A DNA stretch of 64,000 bases from Argentina anserina (Eukaryota > Streptophyta > Magnoliopsida > Rosales > Rosaceae): assembly GCF_933775445.1 (NCBI RefSeq), contig NC_065874.1, forward strand, positions 16,077,001 through 16,141,000, in the 5' to 3' direction. Every line of letters begins with the position of its first letter. Within the stretch, counting starts at the first letter, position 1. Shown in pieces: positions 22,657-34,843 of the stretch. The position numbers and the translations under genes were made by a program. The notes under the pieces were generated by a model. That model saw only the letters and a list, made by a program, of their open reading frames with translations, had not been told where the DNA came from and ran no database searches.

Positions 22657-25437
22657 ACAACCTTCATAATGGTCTTCATGCTCACAACCTATCCACTACT
22701 ATAGTTGCCATTGTGGTTAGCTCTTATTAATATCGTTTACAGAGAAGAATAAAAAGAACTAAAGTGTGCACAAGACTTGCAGCATAATCCTAATAATTTT
22801 TTTCCATGTATATCTTGCAACAACCAAACCGTCATCGATCACCCATGAACCAAGCAACAAGAATAAGATTAGATATAGAGTACATTATTAGATCTATAAA
22901 ATTATAATAAACTATGGTAAATTGTATAAACAAAATTAACATTGATGAACAATAACCCGTATAAATTTTCTCCAAACCTTCAGCAAACTTCAATTCATAG
23001 TTATACAGTTCTCACTTCATTCCAATCACTAGGAAAGATAATTCGATCCAATTCCTTACTATTACTTTGATGCTAGGAAAAAAAATAACTTTTCCTTCTT
23101 GTTCTTCTGGGGAACTAAAGACATTAAAGGCCAATAAGAATAAAAATATGACTAAAATCAATGTCCTCATCCAAATTGTATTCAAACAATTTAATAAGTA
23201 ACTTCAATTCTTTAGTATGTTCATGTCAATCCAAATTGTATACAAGAATGTATGTCGTCAGAATAAATATAAGAATTAGCATATTCTAAAAATTAAATAT
23301 TTTTTAGGAGTTTGGCTATTTATAGTTAGGTCTTTAAAATCCTCCACAATCAGTCATTTAATGAAATTCTTGAGACTCAATCAACTTTTGAATACCATAA
23401 TATGTAGAGGTACTTTTAAAAATCTTATTTGATCAAAATTTTAAGAATATTTATAATCCTGATTGAATACCGATGGACTTTAAGAATACAAAACAATCCT
23501 ATAAACGCTCAATTGAATACATCATCAAATCTCTTCATGAAAAAATAAATAAATATAAACCTAAAAGTATACAAAATCTTTTATCATATAATATTTGTTA
23601 ATACTGGAAAAAAAAAACAATTTTACGCTCTTTAATTCTTATATAAGAAAACTGTCAACATGCTTGAGAATCATCGAAACACTTTTGTAAATCTTCTCTC
23701 TAGATAACTATTTCTTGTCCTCTAATGGAAGGTTTCGTGTATTAAATAATACATTAAGCTCGTTAGCCTTCGTCCTTCACACCAAACATGAGAAAAACAA
23801 AAAACTCGATAAGAATCTTCCTCTTTAGATGAAGATATCCAAAAATATGTTTAGGGACATTGTAAAACCACTAAAACATATTCATGAATTCAACCAATTG
23901 AAATATGTTTGAAATTAAAGCCAACTACAAAATAGTGAATTATAAAAACGGCCTATAACATATGATGTTTGCCAACCAGATATATCTCTCTAAAAATTGG
24001 AAAAAAAAGGCTAGGAAAGTCTTTAAGCACCATCAAGTAAGCTTGTGTAACTTAAGGGTTTTAATTAACTATAGCTTACGACATTATTGAACTAATCATC
24101 TTTTTTAGAGTATACCAAGTAATATGCTACTTCAAAAAACGATGTCATTCGTGCAAGCTTGAAATAATGAGGTTTATTAATTATATAATTAACTTTTCTC
24201 TTCTTTTCATCATTTTGTAATGTTTACTTTTGAATTATAGAGTTATACTTTGATGGACCTTTAAGTTTATATTATGGATTATATATTTTTCATCTATACT
24301 TCTATAACCAGAAAATCTAAGAATTGAGATGAACTATACTTTGAGGCTATCAAATGGTTCTCTGCTTTGCTTATTGTCATTGGTGAGTACTTCATTTCAG
24401 TTAACTTGAGTCAAGCGTTTGTCATGCTCAGTATTTGATGTTGACATTGGAGGCATTTGCGATAATTCACGACATCACTCAATATTGAAGCTTGATACGT
24501 CTTATTGCAATTAGGTATGAGTTTTCCCAAAGTATTTATTATTTCTTTGAGTTGTGTTTTTTTTATAAATATGTCGAATAATTTGTATGAGTTCAATGAT
24601 AATGAATACTCCATTCCAAAACCATATCATAAAGGAACTATCTAATTTGACAACGAGAGACAATTTCAAGCCTCTTTTTTCAAGTTCACTAAGAACAAAG
24701 AAGAATGCTAAAATCATGATTTTCTCATCTATAGTGTGTAAAAAAAATTCAACTATTTTTTAGCGAGTTATCTTACAACATTTATGAGTTACATGAAAAT
24801 TGGTCTCATTCTATTAGATATGTTGAACATCTTTTATAATAATTTACTTTAAAAAAACATGCATATATCAAAATATAACTATAGGAGAACCATTAAGTAT
24901 ATGCATTAACGCAATCATTTCTATGCATTTTTTTAAAAAAAGAAGTAATTATGCCATCATTAATGATGATTATTCGTAGATTAACTCATCAGACATTTTA
25001 TTCTGATGCGTGCAAAAAAGAGTGGAACTTATTTCAAATGTGCTAGATACAATTGTTATTTAAAAAATCATTTACACATTTTTAGATGCATCGATAAATA
25101 AACATTTTTCGAATATAAGAATTGATGATATGTTGGAAGCATTATACATACATAAGAAAAGATTAAGAAAATCCAAATTCAAATTTATAGAAAAAAAATA
25201 GAATGAAAAAAATACCATGTGTGAATCTAGTACTTGCTACATATGTGTGAATCTTGCTCGGCCAATTTATCCTAGAAAATAACTACCATTATTTAGCTAA
25301 AAGACTCTATGATTTAGGTTACTCTAGAAAACTTTATGTAGGAGGTTTTATTAGTTGTCTATCCCTGCTCCAATCCTCTAGTTTATTTGCTTAAACACAT
25401 CCAATTAGACACAATCACTTATTCTACCAATGTAATA
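22657..25437. other. AT-rich intergenic DNA, no gene seen
   Basis: Nearly 2.8 kb of strongly AT-rich sequence. The small ORFs (for example 24411-24717 minus) lack protein-like composition. No RNA gene or repeat family was recognised. Confidence 0.5.
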
Positions 25438-28263
25438 TGTCACGCCCCGAATTTTATGTAATAAAATTTCAAATTCAGAAACATGACTACTCCAATTAAA
25501 TTCAATATTACACTTACATCGTGGTACACAACTTGAGCAACAAAGAATTCAATCTCTCTTGAGAGGCATACTATAAAATAGTCCAAGAATTACATAACTC
25601 TTATCACTAACTCAACTTCTCTAATCTCTTATGTTGCAAATCTGAATATCCACACCTGCACATATAATCCTACACCATGAATTGATGCACTAGGTTGTAA
25701 ACAATAAACCCGGTAAGCTTATAAAACTCGTATGAGTAAACATAACTCAAGAAACACATGCTTATAATTTTTCAATATAAGCAACAATCATTTATTTATT
25801 TAACCCCATAAAACACACTCTCACAAATGCATAATAAAAAAATGAGTATAGATAAGGAATTCACAAATAAAAGTAAATAAAATTAGTGTAATTCCTGCGT
25901 AGAATTTAGTTCAGGAGATCACACACATACAAAAGCAGAACAGGGAAATATAAATTTGTGATTCCTACATAAAAGCATAGTTTATGAATTCACAAATAAA
26001 AGTAAATAAGTTTAAGTGTAATCCCGGCATAAAATTTAGTTCACGAGATCACATATAAACAAAAAGAAGCATGAAGGGAAGAATTTATCAACTCAATATG
26101 AAACCCAAGAAAATATCACAATCCATGATCTTAGTCCCTTATGGACCCTTGACCCAACAACAAGATGAAAAAAAAATAACCATTAAACTCACAAAACTCT
26201 ATTACACCAACCCTCACGTCGCCCTCAAGAATAGATTGACAAAAAGACTAGAGCTCTAACTAATCATCCCCACACCCGGCCAAGGTGTGGTTCCAACACT
26301 TGTGTAATGCCACTAAGGCAAAATGATAGAGATTCAATTTTCGCCACTAAGGCAAAACAACAAAACTCACAATGAAACAACGTTTCTACTGGAAGGTACA
26401 TTTTCTTCCCTTCCGGCCTAACACCACAACAATAATCTAATTTACCGGAAGGTACATTTTCTTCCATTCAACCCTTCCGCCACAATAACAATTAACCACA
26501 AACAACATCACTATATTCCACATATATTTAATGAGACAATATCATCATATAATATAGCAATGTATATATGCATATCACAATTACCATTAAATATATATAT
26601 ATATAAATCACTACATTATGTCAATAACCAAAAGTAACGTTAACAACGTGAGATTTACTCACCTCTACTCCCGTTGCGTCTTCTACACATGATACAAATG
26701 TCACTAGTCAATGCAACTCACTCCATAACAAGCATTGCATACCTAATCATAGCACAGTCACAACTCATCACCACCCAAAGTATATTGACAATGATCACAA
26801 TTCTGTTTTCCCTACTTAGACTAATTCCAATATACTACCAGAGGCTAAACCTCACGGAGACTAATGAAACTCTTTGACATACGCACAAGGTTGATACGTC
26901 GTCATCCACGACTTCATTCAAGGATTAAATCTACACGGGTCGACCGCTAAAACATTATTCCTAATAATCATCTTAACATGCTCAAACACTAATTAGAACT
27001 AAATATTACATGTTAACATGCTTGTATCAACGCATACTCAGTGATGGAGCAGCTAGTAGTTCCAATTAAGGTCAGTCGAGCCACCATGAGCCGTCACAAG
27101 GGACTGTTCGTGGGCCCCACAAGCTACTAAGTCTCAACTCATCAATCACAAATTTCACATCATCCAACATGAAATTGAAGGCACATAAGCAACTCTTACC
27201 TGCGTTTTTAAAACAACTCAGTTTGAACCACTCCTAGGCATAGCTACAAGCTCACCTATCACCAAACCCGATCAGAGCTCCAACCTTGATTAACCAAGGT
27301 CATTCCCAAAGGAACTACAATGAAGAAACCAAGCCATTCGCACCAAGTCACTAATTCAAAGGTCCATCATCGTCAAAATATCAAGATTCATAATCATACT
27401 ACCCTTGATCTTGTTGCGTCGATTTTGAACTTGTGGGCTCGAAATGTGGTCGGAGGCTCTCATATGGAAGACCTAAAGACAACGGCGTAGATAACTGGGT
27501 TGGGGTTCTAGTGGGAAATGCCAGACACAACCCGAAATGGTCACGCAACTACAGTGGACCCGAGCACGTCAATTCACAGTTTCTAGCTTGAAATGAGTCA
27601 AATGACTACCATAGAAGGCATCAGAAGGATGAAAAGAAGAAGATTAGATCAGCTCTGACTTCTGCAACTGCTGAAATGTTGGAATTGGAAGTCGGGTCGT
27701 CATCAGGTCGACTTTGGGCCTTTGAATGCGTGCTAACCGGAGCAGAACCACACAAACCACGCACCAACACAGCGAGGCGTGCATGGAGAAGAGGAAGAGA
27801 TCTGGGCTGGCTACGTCGCCAGGGACTGCCAGAGGCCCGGAGCTGCCTGGAAAAGGCGGGTCAGGTTAGGTCAGAAGAAATTCTTCGATTCTAAAGGTGA
27901 TGCGCGTGGGGAGGGAGAGAGGAAATGAGAGTTAGGCAATAATAAAACCCTAAATAGAAATTTCTCTATTTATACTTAAAATTTATGAAACCCGAAACTT
28001 CTGTTGATCATAACTTCTTCATACGATCTCCAAATTATGCATGCCATGTGTCTACGAAATCGTATGGACGAGCTCTACAACTTTCATAGAAGAATTTTTC
28101 TGAGATTGCCAACACTCTTGACCCCTCACAATAACGTTTCCGAGTAATTATTCGCTCGAACCCCTTCAATTTCACCCTCGTACCATATAACATCAGACTA
28201 CCCACAAAAGAATAATCTCCGAAAAATACTTCAAAATTAATTATGAATTTCTGGGATATTACA
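25438..28263 (+). mobile_element. Probable solo LTR of a Gypsy (Tekay/Del-like) retrotransposon
   Basis: It starts TGTCACGCCCCGAATTTT and ends GAATTTCTGGGATATTACA, giving TG...CA termini of the sort seen in long plant Gypsy LTRs. The last 300 bp (ATAACTTCTTCATACGATCT then GAGCTCTACAACTTTCATA) also match the style of these LTR 3' ends. No gag-pol, primer-binding site or second LTR adjoins it. Flanking pentamers TAATA and TGATC do not match well, so the insertion is old or the exact ends are off. Internal repeats include a 129-bp-spaced pair (25857 and 25986). The short plus ORF at 27676-27894 is probably not a gene. Confidence 0.65.
25857..26066. repeat. Direct repeat, two copies 129 bp apart, within the solo LTR
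   Basis: GAATTCACAAATAAAAGTAA begins at 25857 and 25986. The following 60 bases (GTGTAAT-CC, then AATTTAGTTCA and GAGATCACA) are conserved in both. Confidence 0.8.
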
Positions 28264-31100
28264 TGATCATTGTTTGTATGCTCCATATTTACAATAATGT
28301 CAATGTTTCTATTCCTCAATCTATTCGCTGATGGCATGATTTCGTCATCGGAGGCACATCTTCAAACTTTCTGTGTTAAACTATTAATTATGTTCTAATA
28401 TGTAAGAGACACACGGTGATAGTGTTATATGAATCGCCATTTGTAGCTATTTCTTTTGAGACCATTTTATATGTCGTGCTCCCTAATAATAATGGTAGCG
28501 ATTTATTTGCTATCTTATTTAACAACATGCACAAGTTTGGCAATCTATATGCTCTGTATTTAGGATGAAAGAGCTGGTTTCTAAATCTTCTCACATTTCG
28601 TTTAGTAAGTAGTGCAAAAAGGATGTTTAAGAAGTGCTTTTGAGTGTCAAAGTCACTTGCAAAAAAAAAAAGGATATTTTTGTGCATCCTTAGGAGAAGG
28701 TGATGCTCATGTAGCCATTTGATCTCATGAGTTTTTGTATCGAGCACGCATTATGTAAGGTGGTTGGTTCTTACTTTATAAACTATTACAAAGCGTTACT
28801 AGTTCGTTAGAAGTTTTACCCTTTTGATGAGTTTGAGTTTTGAAACTGTGTTTATTATAAACTAATGGCTAAAAGTTGATTTTTCTCAATTTCCTATATA
28901 CTTTGAAGTTTATAGTGATATTTAAAATGGTTTCATTATGTTTTTTGAAAGAAAATTCATACTGTACTATAATAAACTGTATCAATATGTTCATACATTA
29001 TTGATTAATTTATGAGAAACCTAAAAGTTGTCGGCGCACAGATCTCTCATATCTGGCAACGACTATCTTAATCTGGAATATCAACAATATGCACATGGTA
29101 GATGTCGATGTTCAGTACTTCGTCAAGGCTTCTAAGACCTGCATTTGGATTTGGTTTAGAAAATTGATGTGATTTCCTAGTTGCATGGCGGGCATGATTT
29201 TGGCCAAGGCAAGACGGTACAACGTGGTGGTACTGGCCAACTGAGATATGACAGCATGAGTCGTGGTAGTATGAACTTAAAATTTAGAGATTAGAATTTA
29301 GAGTTTAGCACGTTTAGAGAAAACTAGCCCAAAAATAGTAAATGCTAAATTTAATAAATACAACAACATTTCCTGGCGTAAATATGATCGGGCTCACCAA
29401 AATGAGTTTTGTAAATTTTGTTGTTCTCATTGTAGAAATGTATCATGCATTTCAAACTGACATTTTGATGAAAATATATTTTGATTTTATTAATAATATG
29501 TAATATGTTTTTGTGGAAGCGACTTGAAAGGTCTAAAATAACATCCTCTCCCAAAGTTTCAAAATAAATGAGCCAACCCCATCTGGAGAGCCTCTAATAT
29601 TTCCATCGCCGTTGCTTAACCCAAGCCACCAATTCCCCAATCAGATTCGCAATAAACCAAACCACCAAGGTTGAAACCACGACGAGTCAATTCGCCAAAG
29701 TTGCACAGTTCCAATGTCGCCAAAGTGGCACAGTTCCAATGTCGATCTAGACCCGGAACCTCCAAGCCTCCGCCCAACTTGTTTGAGCAAACACAATGCA
29801 AAGAGAAGAAGAAGAAGAAGAAGAAGAAGAAGAAGAAGAAAAGGACTAGGTCTTGGAGATTTAGTCGACTGCCGTTAAGAATCCTAGTAAAGCATGATAA
29901 GTTTTTCCATGATGCTTAATTTTATTTATTTACTAATATTAATTTAAGATGAGTTCAACTTAAATATGTATACATAAATCATGATAGTAGGAAATGAAGT
30001 CAAATGTGAATTAAGGAGTTTAAGCTATATGGAAAATTTAAATTCATGCGGAGGCGCTAGACCTTGTTCATCTTTCCCCAAGGTCGGCACTGTGCCGCAA
30101 CGGTAGAATCCCCATGTTGAGAAGTCTTACATACCATGCTTTGCCACATCTTCTCTTGAGTGATTCAATATCTTGCGAACACAATAAGCTTAATCACCAT
30201 ATACTGATGAACATACTTCAATAAATTGATCAAACCAACATACTTCAATAAATTGATAAACTAAGTCACACGCCACATAAAATTATTTGATTTCAATAAA
30301 GATTAGTCTTCATACACGCTCGATGCGGGTATGGATCGAAAGGGCCACATACGAGTGTGCGTTTATTTGTTTATTAAAAAATACATTAAATATATAAATA
30401 TTATAATATTCCCTATGTTGCTACGGTTTCCTTTAATAGGATGAAATATTGACGTACACAATCTTCCCTTGATTGTTGTGTTTCTTAAATAAATAGTCTT
30501 AAACTCACACGTATGCAAAGAAAGAATTATGTGCATGTCAATTTAGTTATATAAAAAAGGTAGGAGTTATGAGTAGAGGTAGTAAGTTAAAATTCCTTCC
30601 ACATCTTATTTTTTATTTACTATTCTAAACATTATTTATTATATTTATAGTATTAAAATTTTAATAAATATTTACTACTATAAAGCGAGCATTCAAGTAC
30701 CACAAAAATACGAACTTCTGAAAACACCATTTTTAAATCTCACACTGACAAACAAATAAATCGGGGTATTACGATCAAATTTTAAATAAATTAAATAAAA
30801 AATATTATTTATTCTCAAATTTAACCGTACAACCCACTTTTTCACGTAGATAATTACCCTTTTTTGTACTCCCATAAGGTGTGGGTGGTTTCTAGTGAAA
30901 GATAATATCAGGCATCAAGAAATATACAGTAGTTGCCTCTGACCATATAATGGTGCAATTGTTTCGAGAACACATGTCGACCGGTCATCATTGCCATCAG
31001 ATTGATGCCGAACGTTTGGAGGTTCGTGACACAGCCCCAGCCAGTGTGCCCTACACCTTAGCTGGTGGTAACAATTAGACCTCCGATGAGTGTGCGCAAC
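28264..31100. other. Intergenic, AT-rich, with short tandem repeats only
   Basis: No gene seen. It contains a 25-bp period duplication at about 29693-29742 (CCAAAG-TGCACAGTTCCAATG), a 27-bp period duplication at 30211-30260 (ACATACTTCAATAAATTGAT) and a degenerate TTTAGAG stretch near 29280-29320. Confidence 0.5.
29805..29842 (+). repeat. (GAA)n microsatellite
   Basis: About twelve uninterrupted GAA units. The Lys-rich ORF across it is an artefact. Confidence 0.95.
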
Positions 31101-31809
31101 CAGACGGTCGACTCTTGATGTGTGCAATGTGAGCACTAGCACATGGCCCTCAATTTTTAGGGTCGTCTAGGTGTCTAATATATATAAATTCATTTATATT
31201 GATATATAATCAAATAATTAAAAAAAATTAAATCGAAGTCCAATCCAGAGGTCTTACTATTCATTAAATCATTATCACTACTTCTTAATTTGACATTATG
31301 TTCTTCACTTCTCTAGCTCTTTGGGTCTGCGTTCTTCACTTCTTCTCTTTCAATCTGTCATATTGCCTTAATCAATCATCAATGATTTTAGTGGAGAACT
31401 AAGGGGTGAAGAAGCAATCCATTCATCCTATAATTTAGGGCCCCAAACTCATCGATCCCTTCTGATAAGGTGAGTTTTCACTTCTCAATAATAATTGTTT
31501 GCACCTTTAGCTTATACTAATTTGGAGAAGTAATGTGCTACTCTGTTTGTGATATTCATAGGTCATGATATTCTTATAAGTTTGTTGTTTATGGCTTTAT
31601 TCTACTGTTTGAAACAAAAATGATGAAGAGACTCTTGTAAGTTGCAACATAGATGCTGTCAATGGAGCTACGGTAAGAGTTTTGAAGTTGTAAGAGGTTT
31701 GAACTTTTGTATTTTGTTGGCAACAACAACTTAATTTTCTAATACTTGAAGGGCCGCATTTTGAACCTTTACTTTGCACAGTGCCGCAAAAAAGTTTGAG
31801 CCGGCTCTG
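31101..31809 (-). mobile_element. Probable non-autonomous hAT-like element
   Basis: The ends are degenerate inverted repeats: CAGACGGTCGACTCTTG on the left, and the complement of the right end reads CAGAGCCGGCTCAAACT. Just inside are GGCCCTCAATTTTTAGG on the left and GGGCCGCATTTTGAACC plus GCACAGTGCCGC on the right. This style (GGGCCGGC-type ends, GGGCCC, TGTGCG) is familiar from plant hAT elements with TTF-type transposases. No transposase frame remains, and an 8-bp target duplication could not be confirmed. Confidence 0.5.
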
Positions 31810-31884
31810 AACCAGACTTAACAACAGACCTCCGCTTATAATAACATGAATGCTGAGTCTTTCTAGTTTGATGTTTCTCGTAAA

Positions 31885-33519
31885 ATGTTGAATGCCATAT
31901 CATTTCCCACCAAAACTCCCACCATCATGCAAACCATAATCAACAACCTTCACGAGAACTGCAAAACAATGTCGGACCTCAAGCAAATCCACGCTCTGCT
32001 CCTCACTTCCGGCCTCTCCCACCAACAACCCTCCACTTCCCAACTCATCAACTTCTCATCTCTATCCGATTCCGGTGACACAGACTACTCTTACCGCATC
32101 CTCACCCACCTCCCCACCCCCACAGTATTCGACTGGAACGCCGTCATCCGAGGCTACTCCAAGAGCCGAAACCCTAACCGTTCGATCTCCATCTTCATCA
32201 AAATGCTGCGTCATGGGACCTCCCCGGATTACCTAACGTACCCTTTTCTGGCCAAAGCCTCAGCCCGGTTGCTGAAGCGTGAGCTTGGCGTAGCAATACA
32301 TGGCCACGTTGTCAGAGGTGGGTTTGAGTCGGATAGGTTTATAAGTAACTCCTTGATTCATATGTATGCTACTTGTGGAGATATAGTGTATGCGCGTAGA
32401 GTGTTCGATGGAATCTCCGTGAGGAATTCGGTGTCGTGGAATTCCATGCTGGATGGTTATATGAAGTGTGGCGATGTCGTTTCGGCGAGGGAAGTGTTTG
32501 AGTTGATGCCGGAGCGGAATGTTGTGTCGTGGAGTTCTTTGATTGATGGGTACGTTAAGGATGGGGAGTATGGGGAGGCTTTGAGGGTGTTTGAGAGAAT
32601 GCGAGTTGTAGGGCCGAAGGCGAATGAGGTGACTATGGTGAGTGTAATGTGCGCGTGTGCGCATTTGGGTGCGCTTGAGCAAGGGAGGAAGATGCATTGT
32701 TATATGGTGGAGAATGAACTGCCGTTAACTCTGGTGTTGCAGACAGCTCTCGTGGACATGTATGCGAAATGTGGGGCGATAGACGAGGCTGTAGGTGTTT
32801 TTCGTGGGGTTAAGTTGTGGCAGTCCGATGTTTTGATATGGAATGCAATGATCGGAGGGCTTGCAACTCATGGATTGGTCGGACAGTCGCTTGAATTCTT
32901 TAGGGAGATGCAGATGATTGGAATTGTGCCGGATGAGATCACGTACTTGTGCTTGTTGAGTGCTTGCGCTCATGGGGGGTTAGTCAAAGAAGCTTGGCAT
33001 TTCTTTGACTCTACTGGCAAACATGGTATGACACCCAAGTCTGAACACTATGCTTGCATGGTGGATGTTTTAGCAAGAAGAGGCCAAGTTGAAGAGGCAT
33101 ACCAGTTTATAAGCCAAATGCCTATTGATCCAACTCCTTCCATGCTAGGTGCACTGCTAAATGGGTGCACGAACCATGGAAAATTAGATCTTGCAGAGGT
33201 TGTTGGGAAGAGGCTTATTGAGATACAGCCGAATCACGATGGTAGATACGTTGGTTTGTCAAATGTTTATGCTGTTTCCAAGCGCTGGGATGATGCAGGA
33301 AGTTTAAGAAAAGCCATGGAGAGAAGAGGGGTGAAGAAATTCCCTGGGTTCAGTTTTGTGGAGATACGTGGAATCCTTCACAAATTTATAGCCCACGATA
33401 AATCATGTCCTGATACGGAAGAAATTTATGCGATGCTGAATGTTATTGTAAATGAGATTAGATCTGAAACTGATTACATAGATCAAGATTGCTTTCTTTA
33501 TGCAGAGGAAAATTTGTGA
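31885..33519 (+). CDS. Pentatricopeptide repeat protein, PLS class with E domain, intronless
   Basis: A single 544-aa exon. The N-terminus has MSDLKQIHALLLTSGL, the usual opening of PLS-class PPR proteins. About eleven to twelve PPR motifs follow (for example FDWNAVIRGYSKS, NSLIHMYATCGDIVYARRVF, VSWSSLIDGYVKDGEYGEALRVF, TALVDMYAKCGAIDEA, DVLIWNAMIGGLATHG). The C-terminal ~100 residues are an E/E+ region (MLGALLNGCTNHGKLDLAE, GVKKFPGFSFVEIRG) with no DYW deaminase. Such proteins bind organellar RNA in sequence-specific fashion, typically for C-to-U editing with a partner supplying the deaminase. It resembles At5g08305-type proteins, which is a memory-based guess. The first Met is at 31885 and another at 31927. 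The frame is intact. It is convergent with EFG1. Confidence 0.93.
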   Translation: MLNAISFPTKTPTIMQTIINNLHENCKTMSDLKQIHALLLTSGLSHQQPSTSQLINFSSLSDSGDTDYSYRILTHLPTPTVFDWNAVIRGYSKSRNPNRSISIFIKMLRHGTSPDYLTYPFLAKASARLLKRELGVAIHGHVVRGGFESDRFISNSLIHMYATCGDIVYARRVFDGISVRNSVSWNSMLDGYMKCGDVVSAREVFELMPERNVVSWSSLIDGYVKDGEYGEALRVFERMRVVGPKANEVTMVSVMCACAHLGALEQGRKMHCYMVENELPLTLVLQTALVDMYAKCGAIDEAVGVFRGVKLWQSDVLIWNAMIGGLATHGLVGQSLEFFREMQMIGIVPDEITYLCLLSACAHGGLVKEAWHFFDSTGKHGMTPKSEHYACMVDVLARRGQVEEAYQFISQMPIDPTPSMLGALLNGCTNHGKLDLAEVVGKRLIEIQPNHDGRYVGLSNVYAVSKRWDDAGSLRKAMERRGVKKFPGFSFVEIRGILHKFIAHDKSCPDTEEIYAMLNVIVNEIRSETDYIDQDCFLYAEENL

Positions 33520-34843
33520 CATTTGAAGCTAACAGAACAAAGGGATGTTACTATTTGAGAACTTCATGAGCAGGTTTGCTTCAAATGTCTCTGTAAGACA
33601 GAATAGGCACTGATGGATCAGAACACTAATTTCACCCAGAGTTTTAATGATGTACCAGTTCCTTATTACAGTTGCACGAGTATTTTTAAACGAAGATACA
33701 TGAGCTAAACCATCTTCAAGATTTTACTAGGACGTAATAGACTTGGCTCAGACTCCAATTGTGTTGATAGTTGCACAACTTATGCCTCTTCGCCCAAGTA
33801 CGACATTTTTTGTGACATCCATAACCCATTTGCTTCACAAGGAACTGAGTGAAATGTGAAGCTTAATAGAGCAAAGGGCTGCTACCGTTTGGGAACTTCA
33901 TGAATCACGAGCAAGAAAGTTGCAATCATATCGATCTGTATCCTTTGGATCTTGTGAAAAGCATCTCGGCGACGAAAGTTACAATGTGGATCATTGTAAA
34001 AACAGAGAAGACACTACAACAACGTGGATCATAAGTTCATAACACTAATTTCACATGGCATTCCCCACGACATCAATACTTGCTTTTGGATTTTCTTCTC
34101 GTACGTGCACATTTGTCACAAGTATATCGAGTCTACAAATATTGGAATACCTACAAATATTGAATACTTTGTTGTAGATTTGTGAATCAAGAGGTAGTTT
34201 ATCAGGTATCAGTCTCTGTTGGTCATTGTTCTCAAGGTTCGATACCAGATAAACTACCTCTTTCTTTTCATTTCCAAAGAAAAGAGGAAGTTTATCTGGT
34301 ATTAAACCTTGCGAACAATGCCAACAGAGACTATGATACCTGATTCGGAATATGAGTTTAGATTCCCCATTCAAAGCAGACACCCATGTACTGCCAGTAC
34401 CCATAAGCTGAAAGAAGTTTGTACAATTACAAGATTACAACAGAAACAAATTGTCCTGATAAATCAAGCCTAGCTAAGCAAGTCTGCAAGAAATTGGACT
34501 GATTGTTGCACAAAGCAATATAACTTCTTGCAACTATTTACCAAGAAAAGAAAAAAGATATATTGTCAGACAGAGCTGTAAGAAACTGGCACAATATCTT
34601 GAACTGATGAAATGATTACAGCACCGCAATAACACTCCGGAATTTTGCTTGGGGCTTTTGCAAACCAACCAACAATAACAGTAACATCAGCACAATACCC
34701 TTAGAATCATGCCTGCAAACATAAAATAAAATGTTTATAAAAATGAGGTTGACATAATACATCAAACCAGTACCCAACTACATTGATAGTAGCATAACAA
34801 ATTTTTCTAACAGCACAATAGTATTGGAAAAAAAAATTGACGC
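33520..34843. other. Gap between convergent PPR and EFG1 genes
   Basis: This 1.3-kb stretch holds the two 3' flanks, a diverged duplication (33519-33645 and 33849-34055) and the fold-back hairpin at 34191-34345. The minus ORF at 34051-34404 is produced by the hairpin and is not protein-like. Confidence 0.55.
34191..34345. repeat. Nested fold-back inverted repeat (long hairpin)
   Basis: Two arms of about 70 nt (about 34200-34268 and 34275-34345) are inverted copies, separated by only a few bases. Matching blocks include CAGTCTCTGTTGG against CCAACAGAGACT and CAAGGTTCGATACCAGATAA against its near complement. The left arm is itself palindromic: GAGGTAGTTTATCAGGTATC (34191-34210) pairs with GATACCAGATAAACTACCTC (34241-34260) with one mismatch. 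A transcript on either strand would form a long stem. Confidence 0.85.

Noticed and set aside
29671..29919. Lys-rich ORF
   Set aside because: It is the translation of a (GAA)n microsatellite.
30900..31100. Mixed-composition segment with a 75-aa minus ORF
   Set aside because: No protein motif, splice pattern or repeat copy in the window supports it.
32260..32697. 145-aa minus-strand ORF
   Set aside because: It is a shadow of the PPR coding sequence.
34051..34404. 117-aa ORF on the minus strand
   Set aside because: Its internal repetition comes from the DNA hairpin at 34191-34345.
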